Source: JBDIAG01 sp047974565
GTDB lineage: Bacteria > Actinomycetota > Actinomycetes > Actinomycetales > CAWJMD01
DNA length: 64,000 nucleotides
NCBI GenBank assembly: GCA_047974565.1
Contig: JBKECN010000046.1
Span: 10,179 to 74,178 of the forward strand
Reading direction: 5' to 3'
The notes beneath the pieces are model-generated. The model was not told the origin of the DNA and did no database searches. It worked only from the letters and a program-made list of their open reading frames with translations. The translations under genes and the position numbers were made by a program. Shown here in pieces: positions 61,902 through 64,000 of this stretch (position 1 is the first letter of the stretch; every line of letters starts with the position of its first letter).

Positions 61902-63158
61902 ATGCCTCGCAACGTGTTCCCACTCGACTCGACGAAGTCCTTCACCGAGCAGCAGTACGTCGGTCACAACCGGTGGCATCCAGAGGTACCGGCCAACGTG
62001 ACGGTCAAGCCCGGCGACACCTTCCGGGTGGACTGCCGGGAGTGGTTCGACGGAGCCATCGTCAACGACGACTCCGCCGATGACATCCTCAACGCCCCGC
62101 TCAACTCGGTGCACGTGCTGTCCGGCCCGATCGCCGTCGAGGGGGCCAAGCCCGGGGACCTGCTCATCGTCGACATCCTCGACGTCGGACCGATCCCGCA
62201 GGAGGACGAGGGTCCGCTCGCTGGCCAGGGCTGGGGCTACACGGGCATCTTCGCCACCCAGAACGGCGGCGGCTTCCTCACCGAACAGTTCCCCGACGCC
62301 TACAAGGTGATCTGGGACTTCCAGGGCGGGGTGGCCACCTCCCGGCACGTGCCAGGCGTCTCGTTCGTGGGCATCGTCCACCCGGGGTTGATGGGCACCG
62401 CCCCGTCGTCCGACCTGTTGGCGAAGTGGAACACCCGCGAAGCCGCGCTGATCGCCACCGATCCGAACCGAGTGCCGCCACTGGCTCTGCCGCCTCAGCC
62501 GGACAGCGCCATCCTGGGGGCGCTCGCCACCTCCGAGTACGCCCGGGTGGCCGGCGAGGCGGCCCGGACCGCGCCTCCGCGGGAGAACGGCGGCAACCAG
62601 GACATCAAGAACTTCACCAAGGGCAGCCGGGTCTTCTACCCGGTCTTCGTCGAGGGCGCGAACCTGTCGATGGGCGACCTGCACTTCTCCCAGGGCGACG
62701 GAGAGATCACCTTCTGCGGCGCCATCGAGATGGGCGGTTTCATCGACCTGCACGTCGACCTGATCAAGGACGGGATGAGCACCTACGGGGTGAGTGAGAA
62801 CGCCATCTTCATGCCCGGCATCACCGATCCCCAGTACAGCCAGTGGCTCGCCTTCTCCGGCACCAGCGTCACCTTGGACGGAGAGCAGCGCTACCTCGAC
62901 TCGCACCTGTCGTACCAGCGTGCCTGCCTGCACGCGATCGACTACCTGACCAGTTTCGGGTACACGCCCGAGCAGGCCTACATGATCCTCGGCGCGGCGC
63001 CGATCGAGGGTCGGCTGTCCGGGGTGGTGGACATTCCCAACTCGTGCTCGACGGTCTATCTGCCGACCGCGATCTTCGACGTGGACATCCGCCCGTCCAG
63101 CAGCGGGCCCACTCAGATCGACCCGGGGATGGGGGTGCCTCGCTCGACCTTCGGCTGA
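61902..63158 (+). CDS. fmdA: Formamidase/acetamidase
   Basis: 418 residues of the acetamidase/formamidase family; hydrolyses formamide (and possibly short amides) to ammonia and the acid. Family stretches visible: PGDTFRVDCREWFDGAI, HVLSGPIAVEGAKPGDLLIVDI, HPGLMGTAPS, NGGNQDIKNFTKGSRVFYPV, GANLSMGDLHFSQGDGE and GAIEMGGFIDL. The ATG follows AAGGAGATCGC. Together with fmdB it forms the usual pair. A role in nitrogen supply is likely. Confidence 0.95.
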   Translation: MPRNVFPLDSTKSFTEQQYVGHNRWHPEVPANVTVKPGDTFRVDCREWFDGAIVNDDSADDILNAPLNSVHVLSGPIAVEGAKPGDLLIVDILDVGPIPQEDEGPLAGQGWGYTGIFATQNGGGFLTEQFPDAYKVIWDFQGGVATSRHVPGVSFVGIVHPGLMGTAPSSDLLAKWNTREAALIATDPNRVPPLALPPQPDSAILGALATSEYARVAGEAARTAPPRENGGNQDIKNFTKGSRVFYPVFVEGANLSMGDLHFSQGDGEITFCGAIEMGGFIDLHVDLIKDGMSTYGVSENAIFMPGITDPQYSQWLAFSGTSVTLDGEQRYLDSHLSYQRACLHAIDYLTSFGYTPEQAYMILGAAPIEGRLSGVVDIPNSCSTVYLPTAIFDVDIRPSSSGPTQIDPGMGVPRSTFG

Positions 63159-63240
63159 GCGGAGATCGCCGGTTGAGCGCCACCGAGCCCCTGGTGGCCT
63201 CGGTCTAGGTGACCAAGACCCAGGCCACATCGCCCTGAAG

Positions 63241-64000
63241 ACCCAGCCGGACCTGAACGCAGGGGGGCCCAGGCGCCCACGGGTCTGCCAACGTCGTCAC
63301 ATATCGCGACTTTGGCATACCGCTGTCAGCCGCCAGAGACCACGTCCGAAGGCGATCCGCCACAGGCATCACCCGGTAACAGGCGCCACCCCGGCAACCT
63401 GTGGCAGCGCCCACGTGGACACCGACCCACGGCCACCACCCCGAACCTGACCGCAATGAGCAGGCACCACCAGAACCCACGGCTACCTCACCCAAAACAC
63501 CCAGCCGGACCTGAACGCGGGGGGCCCAGGCGCCAGCGGGTCTGCCAACGTCGTCACATATGGCGACTTTGGCATGCCGCTGTCCAGCTGCCAGAGACCA
63601 CGCCCCGACGGAATCCGCCACATGCATCACCCCAGTAACAGGCGCCACCCCAGCAACCTCTGGCAGCGCCCACGTGGACACCGACCCACGGCCACAACAC
63701 CCCGAACCTGACCGCCATGAGCAGGCACCACCAGAACCCACGGCCCACGTCACCCAAAACACCCAGCCGGACCTGAACGCAGGGGGCGCAGGCGCCATCG
63801 GGTCTGCCAACGTCGTCACATATCGCGACTTCGGCATGCCGCTGTCAGCCACCAGAGACCACGCCCGAGGGGATCCGCCACAGGCATCACCCCGGTAACA
63901 GGCGCCACCCCGGCAACCTGTGGCAGCGCCCACGTGGACACCGACCCACGGCCACCACCCCGAACCTGACCGCAATGAGCAGGCACCACCAGAACCCACG
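63241..64000. repeat. About 260-bp tandem repeat, at least 3 copies, reaching the window end
   Basis: Units beginning ACCCAGCCGGACCTGAACGC start at 63241, 63499 and 63761 (periods 258 and 262). The third runs to base 64000 without ending. Each holds a conserved inverted repeat, TGCCAACGTCG / CGACTTTGGCA (63286-63317 in copy one; 10 of 11 bases pair), around TCACATATCG. Copies are about 90% identical, with small indels, and no frame is conserved. Nothing coding is seen in 63159-64000. Confidence 0.92.

Overview
The window is high-GC DNA with GTG starts, gene-end overlaps of the ATGA/GTGA type, several apparently leaderless genes, a PPOX-fold oxidoreductase of the F420-linked type, an Eis-type acetyltransferase and a LAXTG-anchored surface protein. 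Together these point to an actinomycete, probably of the Micrococcales (an Intrasporangiaceae-like organism). That placement is inference from gene content, not from a marker-gene comparison.

Layout. 0-10 kb: two paralogous secreted lectins (250-2247, 5641-8271), each followed by a strong hairpin terminator. They flank an Eis-like acetyltransferase and a translationally coupled PPOX/DUF4328 pair. Then comes ftsY (minus strand). 10-12.8 kb: a DUF805 membrane protein with a Gln-rich tail, then about 1.6 kb of non-coding tandem repeats. 13-18.2 kb: a two-gene operon of an LCAT-like lipase and a 1199-residue STAND-type NTPase with an N-terminal transglutaminase-like domain; this is the best candidate here for an undescribed conflict (defence) system. 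18.2-34 kb: a catabolic block. It holds an FAD monooxygenase, a complete multicomponent phenol hydroxylase in LMNOP order with two extra small genes, a PucR-type and an AraC-type regulator, and then a quinone reductase, a TauD-type dioxygenase, a BKACE enzyme, an MFS transporter and a small hydrolase. 34-37.2 kb: an unrecognised 706-residue coiled-coil protein and a divergent two-TM DUF4231/SLATT-like protein. 37.2-41.8 kb: a scrapyard of ISL3 transposase and RHS/YD-repeat remnants with two orphan small genes, one of them a probable immunity gene. 42-47.9 kb: a 1942-residue surface protein with 17 Ig-like repeats and a LAYTG sortase signal. 48-48.8 kb: a self-regulated membrane protein/winged-helix pair with two palindromic operators. 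48.8-49.6 kb: irregular GTGACGTTTGGC repeats. 49.7-54.2 kb: a rhomboid protease and smc. 54.4-61 kb: cydABDC, with peculiar repetitive linkers in CydD and CydC. 61.3-63.2 kb: fmdB-fmdA. The last 0.8 kb is a tandem array of about 260-bp units that runs off the end.

How it fits together. In many actinobacteria (for example Mycobacterium tuberculosis) ftsY lies directly downstream of smc. Here both are on the minus strand in the same order but about 41 kb apart, so almost everything between 9.6 and 50.6 kb can be read as an accessory block inserted between two housekeeping neighbours. The phenol hydroxylase genes would convert phenol-type aromatics to catechols; no ring-cleavage gene is present in the window. 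The cyd genes encode a high-affinity terminal oxidase and its assembly exporter. A notable genome habit is that nearly every non-coding gap, and even the coding sequence of cydC, holds short tandem repeats of 9-260 bp belonging to many unrelated families.
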